Counted from the first letter of the stretch, positions 6,064 to 14,129 are shown. The stretch: 14,765 bases of DNA from Bacillota bacterium (GCA_023423045.1 JAFAGA010000100.1:1-14765); one strand, 5' to 3'. Translations and numbers: made by a program. The notes: generated by a model not told the origin, from the sequence alone.

Positions 6064-7659
6064 ATGTATAAGATAATGTTGGCGGATGATGAAGGGATAG
6101 TAATCGATTCCCTGCGTTTTATTATCGAGAAGAATTTCAGCGACAGTTGCATGGTGGAGCATGCGACAACCGGAAGAAGTGTGATTGAGCTGGCGGAAAA
6201 ATTTAAGCCGGATATTGCAATTATGGATATACAGATGCCGGGAATCAATGGAATTGAGGCGATGAAGGAGATAAGGAAGACCAATACCTCCGTGGTATTT
6301 ATCGTAATGACGGCTTATGATAAATTTAACTATGCCAAGGAGGCAATCAATCTCGGGGTTTTGGAGTATCTGACCAAGCCGGTGAATCATACCGTAATAG
6401 CTAAGGTGCTGCAAAAGGCCATGGATCTCATTGAAGAGGAGCGGAAAAAAAGAAGCAATGATTTGATGATTCGGGAAAAGCTTGAAATTGTTGTCCCGAT
6501 TCTTGAAAGTGATTTTATCTATGCTGCAATCTCGGGGGATGAACTGACCAGGCCGGAAGCGAATTTTAGAAATCTGCTGAGTATCAAGGAAGATTATGGC
6601 ATGATGCTGGTTATGGAATTCGGTGATTCTTTTGTAGACGGGGAGCTTACCAATCCGGTGGGTGTCAGTGTCAAGGCCGCGTCTTTTTATCCGGTCATCC
6701 GGGCATATCTGAAGGAGGAATTTGACTGCGTCGTCGGACCGATTATGGTGAATAAAATAGCGGTCTTTTTGCCGAGCCTGAAGGCACAGCTGGAATATGA
6801 CAACCGTACCATGCTGATTGATACCATGAGAAAAGTGATCCGGGATCTGACGAAGAGGATCGATGTCCAATTCAAGGTAGGAATTGGCTCGGTTACCCCA
6901 TTGCAGAGATTGAGTGAATCCTATAAGGAAGCCTTGAATGTGATCCGCAGCAGTAAGAGCAGGGTGGTTCATGTAAAGGACCTGCCCTTGGGCTGTGAGT
7001 ACGAAGGGGATTATCCCATTGATGTGGAGAAGACGTTGTTTGAACGGATTGAAAAGGGAAATCTGGAGGGGACGAAGGAGGAGGCAAACAGGTTCTTCGA
7101 TTGGATGATAGAACACTATCCCGATTGTGAGATGGATATTAAATTAAAGGTTCTGGAATTCATCCTGTTTGCGGAGCAGAGAGCCTTCTTAAGCGGAGGA
7201 ATGACCTATTATTTCAGATATCGGAAGGATTATCTGTCAAGCCTGATTCAGATAGATAATTTTGAGCATCTGAGAAAATGGTTTTTGGATAAGGTTATGG
7301 AGGCCTGCCGGAATATCATCACGAAACGGGAGGAGCAGACCAGTGGAGCCATTGCCAATGCAAAAGCCTTTATCGAAGAGAACTACAGCAGGGATATCTC
7401 ATTGGACGACGTGTCCCGGTCCGTGGATATCAGTCCCTATTATTTCAGTAAATTATTCAAGGAGGAGACCGGTGAGAATTTTATTGAATATCTTACCAAT
7501 CTCCGAATTGAGAAGGCAAAGCTGCTGCTGCAGAACAAAGAGATAAGCATCAAAAGCATCTGTATGGAAACAGGCTACAGTGACCCGAATTATTTCAGCC
7601 GTATCTTCAAGAAGCAGGTTGGAATCACACCGACGGAATACAGGGACAGGATGGGGTAG
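6064..7659 (+). CDS. Response regulator, YesN type (REC plus AraC helix-turn-helix)
   Basis: This 531-aa regulator starts with a receiver domain (1-~120): acidic pair Asp8/Asp9 (LADDEG), phosphoacceptor Asp55 (IMDIQMPG), Thr83 and Lys105 (LTKPV). The middle ends in a VGIGSV..L..SYKEAL segment around 270-295, typical of the degenerate GGDEF-like linker of this class. The last ~100 residues are an AraC-type double helix-turn-helix (DISLDDVSRSVDISPYYFSK through GYSDPNYFSRIFKK). The ATG at 6064 has AGGAG 5 bases upstream; the in-frame GTG at 6058 overlaps that site and is less likely. It should bind DNA when phosphorylated; the paired elements upstream of chvE are the obvious candidate target. 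It lies in the receptor-kinase operon. Confidence 0.95.
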   Translation: MYKIMLADDEGIVIDSLRFIIEKNFSDSCMVEHATTGRSVIELAEKFKPDIAIMDIQMPGINGIEAMKEIRKTNTSVVFIVMTAYDKFNYAKEAINLGVLEYLTKPVNHTVIAKVLQKAMDLIEEERKKRSNDLMIREKLEIVVPILESDFIYAAISGDELTRPEANFRNLLSIKEDYGMMLVMEFGDSFVDGELTNPVGVSVKAASFYPVIRAYLKEEFDCVVGPIMVNKIAVFLPSLKAQLEYDNRTMLIDTMRKVIRDLTKRIDVQFKVGIGSVTPLQRLSESYKEALNVIRSSKSRVVHVKDLPLGCEYEGDYPIDVEKTLFERIEKGNLEGTKEEANRFFDWMIEHYPDCEMDIKLKVLEFILFAEQRAFLSGGMTYYFRYRKDYLSSLIQIDNFEHLRKWFLDKVMEACRNIITKREEQTSGAIANAKAFIEENYSRDISLDDVSRSVDISPYYFSKLFKEETGENFIEYLTNLRIEKAKLLLQNKEISIKSICMETGYSDPNYFSRIFKKQVGITPTEYRDRMG

Positions 7660-7711
7660 GAGCATTGGAAGAAAACAGTAACAGAAAATATGATTGTATG
7701 GGGGAATGGGC

Positions 7712-8761
7712 ATGGTAAAAAACAGGAAGGTTATTGTAATGATCTTGATAACCGTAATCCTATCTATGACCGGCTGCAGTAACAACAAGGAGGATGTCAA
7801 GGTTACGGATGTTAAGGAAACAAAGATTCAGATTGGCTTATCCTTTGATTCGTATGTGATTGAACGCTGGCAGCGTGACAGGGAGGTATTTGTATCGACT
7901 GCTCAGGAACTGGGGGCTGAGGTGAATGTACAGAATGCCAGCGGGGATGTGGAGGAACAGATTTCACAGATCGAGTATCTGATCGATAAGAAGATGGATG
8001 TTATCGTGGTGATCGCAGTTGATTCCGAGGCGCTCAGCAATGTGCTGGTGAAGGCCCGGGATGCCGGAATTATCTGTGTGGCCTATGACCGCCTGGTGAG
8101 GAATGCGGATGTAGATCTGTACATTTCTTTTGATAACGAGCAGGTTGGACGGCTTATGGCGCAGACCCTGGTGGAAGAAGTTCCGGAGGGCGGCAATATC
8201 GTTACCATATTCGGTTCTCCTTCGGATCATAATGTTACCCTGGTGGAGCAAGGCTTTAAGGATGTAATGGAAGGTCATAATATTAATGTTGTTTATTCCG
8301 TCTATGCCCAGGGCTGGCTGGCGGAAAAGGCCTATGATGCGGTAAATGCAGCGCTGGAGATCACTGAGGATATTGACGGCATCCTGTGCGGTAACGACAA
8401 TCTGGCGACACAGGCTATTATTGCATTATCAGAGAACCGTATGGCAGGCAAGGTAATCGTCACGGGACAGGATGCCGATTTGGTGGCCTGTCAGAGAATT
8501 GTCGAGGATACGCAGACTATGACGGTATATAAGCCGGTGGATAAGCTGGCCAAGGCGGCGGCAGAGTATGCGGTTAAGCTGGCGAAGGGTGAGGAGATCA
8601 ATGTGAGTGCTACCATAGACGATGGCAGCCATGAGGTGCCCTATGTCAAGCTGGAGCCGGTTGCCGTAACGAAGGACAATATTCGAGAGATAATTATCGA
8701 AGGAGGGTTTCAGAAGGAAGAGGATGTGTACCTGAATGTTCCGAAGGAATCCGAGGAATAA
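7712..8761 (+). CDS. XylF-like sugar-binding lipoprotein, probable second sensor receptor
   Basis: The protein has 349 aa. It has a lipoprotein signal with MTGC at 19-22 (Cys22 lipidated), then a full Peripla_BP_4 domain. Segments such as ERWQRDREVFV, the ISQIEYLID stretch, AYDRLVRNADVDLYISFDN and VTGQDADLVACQRIV closely follow D-xylose-binding XylF proteins. Of three in-frame ATGs (7694, 7706, 7712) the last is best placed after GGGGGA (7699-7704). It lies 52 bases after the regulator gene and before a strong terminator, separated from the transport genes. It therefore belongs to the regulatory operon and is plausibly a XylFII-like receptor for the kinase. A role as an extra binding protein for the downstream importer is the alternative. 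A pentose is the most likely ligand by similarity, but this is not proven. Confidence 0.88.
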   Translation: MVKNRKVIVMILITVILSMTGCSNNKEDVKVTDVKETKIQIGLSFDSYVIERWQRDREVFVSTAQELGAEVNVQNASGDVEEQISQIEYLIDKKMDVIVVIAVDSEALSNVLVKARDAGIICVAYDRLVRNADVDLYISFDNEQVGRLMAQTLVEEVPEGGNIVTIFGSPSDHNVTLVEQGFKDVMEGHNINVVYSVYAQGWLAEKAYDAVNAALEITEDIDGILCGNDNLATQAIIALSENRMAGKVIVTGQDADLVACQRIVEDTQTMTVYKPVDKLAKAAAEYAVKLAKGEEINVSATIDDGSHEVPYVKLEPVAVTKDNIREIIIEGGFQKEEDVYLNVPKESEE

Positions 8762-8784
8762 TTGAGCAAAAAAGTATATACATT

Positions 8785-8833
8785 GAATGAAAAGCCGGCT
8801 GGATCTCGAAAAGATTCCAGCCGGCTTTCATTC
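8785..8833 (+). terminator. Strong hairpin terminator ending the sensor operon
   Basis: A GC-rich stem of 18 bp with one bulged A is formed by 8785-8803 and 8816-8833 (core GCCGGCTGGA with TCCAGCCGGC). It starts 24 bases after the lipoprotein stop. The U tract is short (CTTTCATTC), so some readthrough into the importer operon is possible. Confidence 0.82.
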
Positions 8834-8913
8834 GGTAACGCAGCCTGCGTGAGGGGTCTTGCATTTGATATTTGCCTGGTTTTGCAGCTTCTCATGGGAG
8901 TAGCACAAAAATG

Positions 8914-8984
8914 TACTATTTGATAGGATATAATTGCTTTTTATATAGCATTTTCTTGTGATTTTTACTATAAATGGAATAGTA
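8914..8984 (+). promoter_or_regulatory. Paired symmetric elements upstream of chvE, candidate response-regulator sites
   Basis: TACTAT-AAATGGA-ATAGTA (8966-8984) is a perfect 6-bp inverted repeat. A related shorter element, TACTATTTGATAG (8914-8926), begins exactly 52 bp upstream, about five helical turns, so both would face the same side of the helix. They lie about 75 and 130 bases before the predicted chvE start, where an activator could act, and the promoter has a weak -35. Binding by the YesN-type regulator is inferred. The rest of the 373-base gap is AT-rich and shows a lone TATAAT (8929-8934) without a -35. Confidence 0.45.
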
Positions 8985-9015
8985 TGCCCGTTTTCAATTC
9001 AAAAATATACAGTTC

Positions 9016-9050
9016 TTCGCAAGTTAATCCTGCTTTGGCTATGATATGAT
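9016..9050 (+). promoter_or_regulatory. Candidate chvE-gguAB promoter
   Basis: TTCGCA (9016-9021) and TATGAT (9040-9045) are 18 bases apart; a second overlapping TATGAT (9045-9050) follows. A good -10 with a weak, widely spaced -35 suits an activator-dependent promoter. The transcript would start near 9052, giving a leader of about 80 bases. Confidence 0.45.
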
Positions 9051-9065
9051 TTCAGTGTAGCAAAT

Positions 9066-9102
9066 AAACAGCGACAAGCGGTATGCCGCCGGTCTTCTGT
9101 TT
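9066..9102 (+). promoter_or_regulatory. Leader stem-loop before chvE
   Basis: AAACAG (9066-9071) pairs with CTGTTT (9097-9102) and encloses GCGG-TATG-CCGC (9078-9089). It lies in the predicted untranslated leader, about 20 bases before the GGGAGG ribosome site. It may stabilise the mRNA; no U tract follows, so it is not a terminator. Confidence 0.4.
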
Positions 9103-9134
9103 AAAACAATTTATCTTATGGGAGGATTATATTT

Positions 9135-10205
9135 ATGAAGAAGAAGTTAATAAGTCTGGTACTGTGTCTTGTACTCGTTTCCGCATTCTTCACAGGCTGC
9201 CAACAGGGGGCAGGCGGCGGATCAAAGAAGGTCGGAGTAGCAATGCCTACAAAGGACTTACAGCGTTGGAACCAGGACGGAGCGAATATGAAGAAGGCTC
9301 TGGAAGAAGCAGGCTATACCGTAGACTTGCAGTATGCCAACAATGACGTATCCACTCAGGTATCCCAGATTGAGAATATGATTACCGGCGGATGCAAGGT
9401 ATTGGTTCTTGCCTCCATCGACGGCGGTTCCCTGGGAACAGTCCTTGCACAGGCAAAGGAGAAGAAGATTCCTGTAATTGCATATGACCGTCTGATCATG
9501 GGTACCGATGCGGTTTCCTATTATGCAACCTTTGATAACTACATGGTAGGTACAATCCAAGGTAAGTACATCGTTGATGCACTGGATCTTGACAATCAGG
9601 CAGGACCCTTCAATATCGAGTTATTCACCGGGTCTCCCGACGATAACAATGCCCGTTTCTTCTTTGGCGGAGCAATGGATATCTTAACACCTTACATTGA
9701 CAGCGGCAAGCTCAATGTTGTATCCGGTCAGAAGTCATTTGAAGAAGTGGCTACGCTGAACTGGTCAACAGAAGAAGCTCAGAGGAGAATGGAAAATCTG
9801 ATTACCGCTTTCTATGCCAGCGGAGAAAAACTGGATGTTGTATTATCCTCCAATGACTCCTGTGCTATCGGTATTACCAATGCTTTGGTTAACGCAGGCT
9901 ATCAGGGTGACAGCTTCCCGATCTTAACCGGCCAGGATTGCGATATTACCTCTGTTAAGAATATCAAAGCAGGAACACAGTCCATGTCAATCTTTAAGGA
10001 TACCCGCACCCTGGCAGCTAAGGTTGTTGAGATGGTTAACGCTATTTTGAAGGGTGAAGAAGTTCCGGTAAATGATAAAGAGACCTATGACAACGGAACA
10101 GGCATTATTCCTTCCTACCTTTGTGAACCCGTATTCGCAGATGCTGATAATTATAAGGAATTGTTAATTGACTCCGGATACTACACCGAGGATCAGTTAA
10201 AATAG
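9135..10205 (+). CDS. chvE: ChvE-type multiple-monosaccharide-binding lipoprotein
   Basis: The 356-aa protein has a lipoprotein signal ending FTGC (Cys22) and then a ChvE-type domain. VGVAMPTKDLQRWNQDG, the YANNDV..QVSQIENMI stretch, VIAYDRLIMGTDAVSYYATFDN, NIELFTGSPDDNNA, LTGQDCDI and the ending GYYTEDQLK track Agrobacterium ChvE closely. That family binds galactose, glucose, arabinose and xylose. It is the extracellular capture component of the importer encoded by the next two genes. GGGAGG stands 9 bases before the ATG. In Agrobacterium ChvE also signals to VirA, a useful parallel to the sensor genes upstream. Codon choice looks more biased than in the regulatory genes, as expected of an abundant binding protein; this was judged by eye. 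Confidence 0.95.
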   Translation: MKKKLISLVLCLVLVSAFFTGCQQGAGGGSKKVGVAMPTKDLQRWNQDGANMKKALEEAGYTVDLQYANNDVSTQVSQIENMITGGCKVLVLASIDGGSLGTVLAQAKEKKIPVIAYDRLIMGTDAVSYYATFDNYMVGTIQGKYIVDALDLDNQAGPFNIELFTGSPDDNNARFFFGGAMDILTPYIDSGKLNVVSGQKSFEEVATLNWSTEEAQRRMENLITAFYASGEKLDVVLSSNDSCAIGITNALVNAGYQGDSFPILTGQDCDITSVKNIKAGTQSMSIFKDTRTLAAKVVEMVNAILKGEEVPVNDKETYDNGTGIIPSYLCEPVFADADNYKELLIDSGYYTEDQLK

Positions 10206-10230
10206 TAAGCACTTTCTCGTGCAGCAGAAG

Positions 10231-10264
10231 CCCTTCGGACGGGATGGATATGCCGCCCGAAGGG
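10231..10264 (+). promoter_or_regulatory. Intercistronic stem-loop between chvE and gguA
   Basis: CCCTTCGG (10231-10238) and CCGAAGGG (10257-10264) form a perfect 8-bp stem 25 bases after the chvE stop, without a U tract. Such hairpins after binding-protein genes commonly protect the upstream message or cut transcription partly, giving more binding protein than ATPase. That function is inferred here. The 217 bases between the genes hold no other supported feature. Confidence 0.6.
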
Positions 10265-10422
10265 TATCTGTTGTATGATGGTACGAAAGGTATTATGGCG
10301 GTTATGCCGACTGCACCCGGTGCGAGAATCTATAGGAGGATTCTTATTCTTTCGCGGAAAACTGTGTTCTTATGAAGGAAGCTCTCCGGGCGATGGACAG
10401 GATAGATATAGGAGGGGTCAAA

Positions 10423-11961
10423 TTGGCAGCAGTGTTATTGGAAATGAAGAATATTACCAAACGTTTCCCCGGAGTCAAAGCATTAGATAATGTCAACCTT
10501 AAAGTGGAAGAAGGTGAAATCCACGCATTGGTTGGCGAAAATGGGGCCGGTAAGTCAACGCTTATGAATGTGCTGAGCGGGATTTACTCTCATGGAAGCT
10601 ATGAAGGAGAGGTTCTTTATCAGGGAGAGGAATGTAAATTCCATGTGATAAAGGACAGCGAGGAAAAGGGGATTGTAATTATACATCAAGAGCTGGCTCT
10701 TGTTCCATATATGACGATAGGTGAGAATATGTTTCTTGGCAACGAACAAGGGAAGGCGCTTCGGATCAATTGGGAAGAAACCTATCGCAAAGCAGATGAA
10801 TTATTAGCGACCGTAGGACTGAAGGAATCCTCAAAAACCTTAATCAAGGATATTGGCGTAGGTAAGCAGCAGTTGGTTGAAATTGCAAAAGCATTAGCCA
10901 AAAACGTAAAGCTTCTTATTCTTGATGAGCCCACCGCATCCTTGAATGAAGCTGATTCAAGAAAGCTTCTGGATTTGCTGCTTCAATTCAAGAAGGAAGG
11001 GCTGACTTCGATTATTATTTCTCATAAACTAAATGAGATTGCATATGTTGCAGATAAAATAACCATCATTCGTGACGGTGCCACCATCGAGACCTTGGAC
11101 AACCGGGGGGAGGAAATCCGGGAAGAGCACATTATTAAAGGAATGGTTGGGCGTACTCTGACTGATCGTTTCCCGAAGAGAGAAGCCGCACCCGTTGGAG
11201 AGACGAATCTGGAGATCCGGAACTGGACCGTGTTCCACCCTCTGTACGCCGGGCGAAAAGTAGTGGACAATGTATCCCTTCATGTCCGCAAGGGTGAGGT
11301 GGTAGGAATTGCAGGACTGATGGGTGCGGGACGTACGGAGCTGGCTTTGTCCATCTTCGGCAGAAGTTATGGTGTGGATATTACCGGTACCTTGCTGCTG
11401 AACGGGCAGGAGGTCAAGATATACAATTCCCGCCAGGCAATTGATAAAAAGATCGCTTATATTACCGAGGACCGTAAGGGTGACGGCCTGGTGCTCACCA
11501 ACCCAATTCGTGTCAATACCACCCTGGCCAATATGAACGGAGTGAGCAAAAGAGGCGTGATCGAGAGGCAGCTTGAGGAAGATGCCGCAAGGCTCTATAT
11601 TGAAAAGCTGAGGACAAAATGCACCTCCGGAGAGCAAATGGTGGGCAACTTAAGCGGCGGCAACCAGCAAAAGGTACTAATCAGCAAATGGATGTTTACG
11701 GATCCCGATATTATGATACTTGATGAACCGACTCGTGGCATTGATGTCGGTGCAAAATATGAGATTTATTGTATTATCAATCAATTGGTGGCAGAAGGTA
11801 AATCAATCCTGATGATCTCCTCCGAACTGCCGGAGCTTCTTGGAATGTGCGACCGAATCTACATTATGAACGAGGGTAAGATGGTCGGCGAAGTTGGCAA
11901 GGAAGAAGCTACCCAGGAGCTGATCATGGGAAAAATATTGAAATCAAGTAAAGGAGTATAG
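10423..11961 (+). CDS. gguA: Multiple-monosaccharide ABC importer ATP-binding protein, GguA type
   Basis: The protein has 512 aa with two fused ABC domains, as usual for carbohydrate CUT2 importers. N-terminal domain: Walker A GENGAGKST (38-46), a degenerate signature GVGKQQ, Walker B LILDEPTAS with Asp168/Glu169. C-terminal domain: degenerate Walker A GLMGAGRTE, intact signature NLSGGNQQ (409-416), Walker B ILDEPTRG with Asp434/Glu435. The phrase LSGIYSHGSYEGEV and the overall order match GguA/MmsA. The start is the TTG at 10423, because AGGAGG (10410-10415) lies 7 bases upstream. The in-frame ATG at 10372 would add 17 residues not expected in the family and bury that ribosome site. The permease gene starts 2 bases after the stop, implying coupled translation. 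Confidence 0.95.
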   Translation: MAAVLLEMKNITKRFPGVKALDNVNLKVEEGEIHALVGENGAGKSTLMNVLSGIYSHGSYEGEVLYQGEECKFHVIKDSEEKGIVIIHQELALVPYMTIGENMFLGNEQGKALRINWEETYRKADELLATVGLKESSKTLIKDIGVGKQQLVEIAKALAKNVKLLILDEPTASLNEADSRKLLDLLLQFKKEGLTSIIISHKLNEIAYVADKITIIRDGATIETLDNRGEEIREEHIIKGMVGRTLTDRFPKREAAPVGETNLEIRNWTVFHPLYAGRKVVDNVSLHVRKGEVVGIAGLMGAGRTELALSIFGRSYGVDITGTLLLNGQEVKIYNSRQAIDKKIAYITEDRKGDGLVLTNPIRVNTTLANMNGVSKRGVIERQLEEDAARLYIEKLRTKCTSGEQMVGNLSGGNQQKVLISKWMFTDPDIMILDEPTRGIDVGAKYEIYCIINQLVAEGKSILMISSELPELLGMCDRIYIMNEGKMVGEVGKEEATQELIMGKILKSSKGV

Positions 11962-11963
11962 CG

Positions 11964-13121
11964 ATGGATAGAGTAAAAGAACTCTTTAAAAAGAATACAA
12001 TGATTATTGCTCTTATTGTGGTAACCCTATTTTTTACAATAACAACAGGCGGTACCTTGCTTGTTCCCCAGAATGTCACGAATCTCATTGCCCAGAACGG
12101 CTATGTGGTGATACTTGCGGTGGGTATGTTAATGTGTATTCTGACCGGCGGTAATATTGACCTGTCCATAGGTTCGGTGGTCTGCCTGATCGAAGCAATT
12201 GCTGGTACCCTGATTGTAAATAAAGGGATGAATAATCTGACAGCGATTATCATATGTCTGGTTGTCGGTATTGTAATCGGCATGATACAGGGCTATTGGA
12301 TCGCCTATTTAAGAATACCGGCTTTCATCGTTACTCTGGCGGGTATGCTCCTTTGGAGAGGTGTTGCGCTGATTGTCTTGGACGGATTAACCATATCACC
12401 TTTTCCGGAAAGCTATTTGAAGCTGTTTAACAGCTATGTTCCTGATATCTTTCAGGGAAGTATCAATATACTGAGCATTGTATTGGGCTTTATTGTATGT
12501 GTTATTTATGTAGTCATAAAGAGCCTTACAAGAATTGGCAGAAGAAAGAAAGGCTATCAGCCGGAAGCGGCATTATCCGAAATCAGCCAGATAGTCATCA
12601 TCTGTGTTGTTATTATGGCTTTTGCTTTCTCCATGGCCTATCATAAGGGAATACCGATGATCCTGATTCTATTGGCAGTTATTGTATTTGCCTATACCTA
12701 TTATACTACGAAGACAGTGCCCGGACGCTATCTGTATGCAATGGGCGGCAATGAAAAGGCTGCTAAGCTCAGCGGCATCAATACCAATCGGGTGTTATTC
12801 TTCGCATACGTTAATATGGCATTTCTCAGTGCAGTTGCTGCACTGGTCTGTGTGGCCCGCTTCAATTCCGCGGCGCCTACCGCTGGTATGAACTATGAGA
12901 TGGATGCAATCGGTGCCTGTTATATCGGCGGAGCTTCCGCATACGGCGGAATCGGTTCAGTACCCAGAGTAGTGATCGGTGCGATCTTCATGGGTGTTAT
13001 TAATAACGGTATGTCCATCATGGGGATCGACAGCAATGTACAGAAGGTGGTCAAGGGTATTGTACTGCTTGCCGCAGTAACCTTTGACGTTCTTTCTAAA
13101 AAGAGGGGAAGATTGGCATAA
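11964..13121 (+). CDS. gguB: Multiple-monosaccharide ABC importer permease, GguB type
   Basis: The protein has 385 aa and is hydrophobic, with about ten predicted membrane helices and the BPD_transp_2 family pattern. A GNIDLSIGSVV motif lies near residues 63-73, AYLRIPAFIVTLAGMLLWRG near 113-132, and the cytoplasmic coupling segment VPGRYLYAMGGNEKAAKLSGI near 250-272. The GguB/MmsB identity follows from the neighbours and from the long hydrophilic loop around residues 185-210 (TRIGRRKKGYQPEAALSE). AAAGGAG stands 7 bases before the ATG and overlaps the end of gguA. It forms the sugar channel driven by GguA. No clear terminator follows; the 212 bases to the next gene contain only weak stems. 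Confidence 0.94.
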   Translation: MDRVKELFKKNTMIIALIVVTLFFTITTGGTLLVPQNVTNLIAQNGYVVILAVGMLMCILTGGNIDLSIGSVVCLIEAIAGTLIVNKGMNNLTAIIICLVVGIVIGMIQGYWIAYLRIPAFIVTLAGMLLWRGVALIVLDGLTISPFPESYLKLFNSYVPDIFQGSINILSIVLGFIVCVIYVVIKSLTRIGRRKKGYQPEAALSEISQIVIICVVIMAFAFSMAYHKGIPMILILLAVIVFAYTYYTTKTVPGRYLYAMGGNEKAAKLSGINTNRVLFFAYVNMAFLSAVAALVCVARFNSAAPTAGMNYEMDAIGACYIGGASAYGGIGSVPRVVIGAIFMGVINNGMSIMGIDSNVQKVVKGIVLLAAVTFDVLSKKRGRLA

Positions 13122-13333
13122 ATTAAGCTTACAAGGTTTGACTTAGACTCCTATATGTGTTTTTGGAGCATGGGACTTGGCTGGGAAGGAATGCTTCTCT
13201 TTCGCCGGATCCTTTGCTCTGCCTTTTGCTTTCCTTGATATATTATTTCTTTCTTACAATAAATGAATTTTTTTTCTGAATATGGTAATAATTCTACCAG
13301 TGAAAGACTGAAATCATTTCAAGGAGGAGTTCT

Positions 13334-13990
13334 ATGAAGACAAAAGTAATATTACTGGTAATAATCCTATTCATGGCGACTATGGCGGGATGCGGTAAAA
13401 AGGCAGGCCCCGGGGCCAATGCAACGACCACACCGAACCCTACAGCAGGCGCAACTGCAACCGCTGCACCTACGACGGCACCGACGGAACCTGCGGCAAC
13501 AGAAGAACCCACAGCGGAACCCACCCAGTCTGCTAATGTGACACCGGATGCGGTGAGCAGCGCTTCTATTGTGGATACCGAGGAGGCTTTTTTGAAGGCA
13601 ATCGGCAAGGACGGAACCTGGATCATTTGTCTGACCAAGGATCTGAGCGTTGACAAAGAGCTGCTTATGGAAGGAGAATTCAAAAACGGCAAGAAGGATG
13701 ATGCCGGAAAAGAAGTAATTCAACGTAAACTCGCCCTGTATGCACAGGATGATAAGCGCAATATTACCGCAAGATATACTCTGACCGCACCGAAGCTTGT
13801 GGTAACCAGTCCTATGGCAAGCATTCAAAGAGGCACTTTTAAGGGAGATCTCTATATCAATGTGGATAATTTCGAACTGGTGGATGCAACCATTGACGGA
13901 GATGTATATTTTATGACGGATGAAGCAAAATCAACATTTAAAATGGACGGTACCAGCAAGATCACCGGAAGCACCAAGATGGCGAAATAA
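13334..13990 (+). CDS. Surface lipoprotein with Thr/Pro/Ala linker, unknown C-terminal domain
   Basis: The protein has 218 aa. A signal peptide ends MAGC (Cys20 lipidated), then residues ~25-75 are almost only Ala, Thr, Pro and Glu, a flexible linker through the wall. Residues ~78-218 begin with a DTEEAFLKAIGKDGTWIICL stretch and continue with short strand-like repeats (KLVVTSPMASIQRGTFKGDL, then YINVDNFELVDATIDGDVYF). This pattern suggests a small beta-solenoid of the kind seen in pectate-lyase-like or adhesin proteins, but I recognise no family. The opening LTKDLSVDKELL fits a solenoid cap. AGGAGG stands 6 bases before the ATG. It follows the importer by 212 bases and ends before a strong terminator, so it may be read through from the importer or have its own weak promoter. 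Confidence 0.85.
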   Translation: MKTKVILLVIILFMATMAGCGKKAGPGANATTTPNPTAGATATAAPTTAPTEPAATEEPTAEPTQSANVTPDAVSSASIVDTEEAFLKAIGKDGTWIICLTKDLSVDKELLMEGEFKNGKKDDAGKEVIQRKLALYAQDDKRNITARYTLTAPKLVVTSPMASIQRGTFKGDLYINVDNFELVDATIDGDVYFMTDEAKSTFKMDGTSKITGSTKMAK

Positions 13991-14013
13991 TCCGGAAAGC
14001 TGTGGTCCTGACG

Positions 14014-14080
14014 GGATTATTCTCAGACGAAAAGCGTAATAAACCGCTATTTTCTTCTGGAATAATCCTGTTTTGTTTTA
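14014..14080 (+). terminator. Intrinsic terminator after the lipoprotein gene
   Basis: GGATTATTC (14014-14022) plus CAGA pairs with TCTG plus GAATAATCC (14060-14068), 13 bp with one bulged T. An inner AGCG/CGCT stem extends it. The hairpin is followed by TGTTTTGTTTTA. It lies 24 bases after the stop codon. Confidence 0.88.
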
Positions 14081-14100
14081 CGTTAGAGGTTCATTTAAGC

Positions 14101-14129
14101 TTTTCAGAATGGAAGATACATGATAAAAT
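14101..14129 (+). promoter_or_regulatory. Candidate sigma-A promoter for the small gene at 14226
   Basis: TTTTCA (14101-14106) and TAAAAT (14124-14129) are 17 bases apart, with TG one base before the -10. It sits just after the preceding terminator. The transcript would start near 14136, leaving a leader of about 90 bases with no feature I can name. Confidence 0.6.

Noticed and set aside
6002..6076. 24-codon frame between kinase and regulator genes
   Set aside because: It has no good ribosome site and overlaps the regulator start; probably chance.
6034..7116. 360-codon open frame on the minus strand
   Set aside because: It lies wholly antisense to the clear response-regulator gene, has His/Ile/Leu-rich low-plausibility composition and no recognisable domain; it is a codon-bias shadow.
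8929..8934. Perfect TATAAT upstream of chvE
   Set aside because: There is no -35 or TG extension at a usable distance, and the later TATGAT is better placed.
9083..9346. 87-codon plus-strand frame overlapping the chvE start
   Set aside because: It is in another frame over the chvE ribosome site and signal peptide; no ribosome site of its own.
11029..11637. 202-codon minus-strand frame
   Set aside because: It is antisense to gguA, whose ABC motifs are intact.
13294..13692. Hydrophobic Ala/Val-rich minus-strand frame
   Set aside because: It is the antisense of the Thr/Pro/Ala linker of the lipoprotein; the composition is a mirror artefact.
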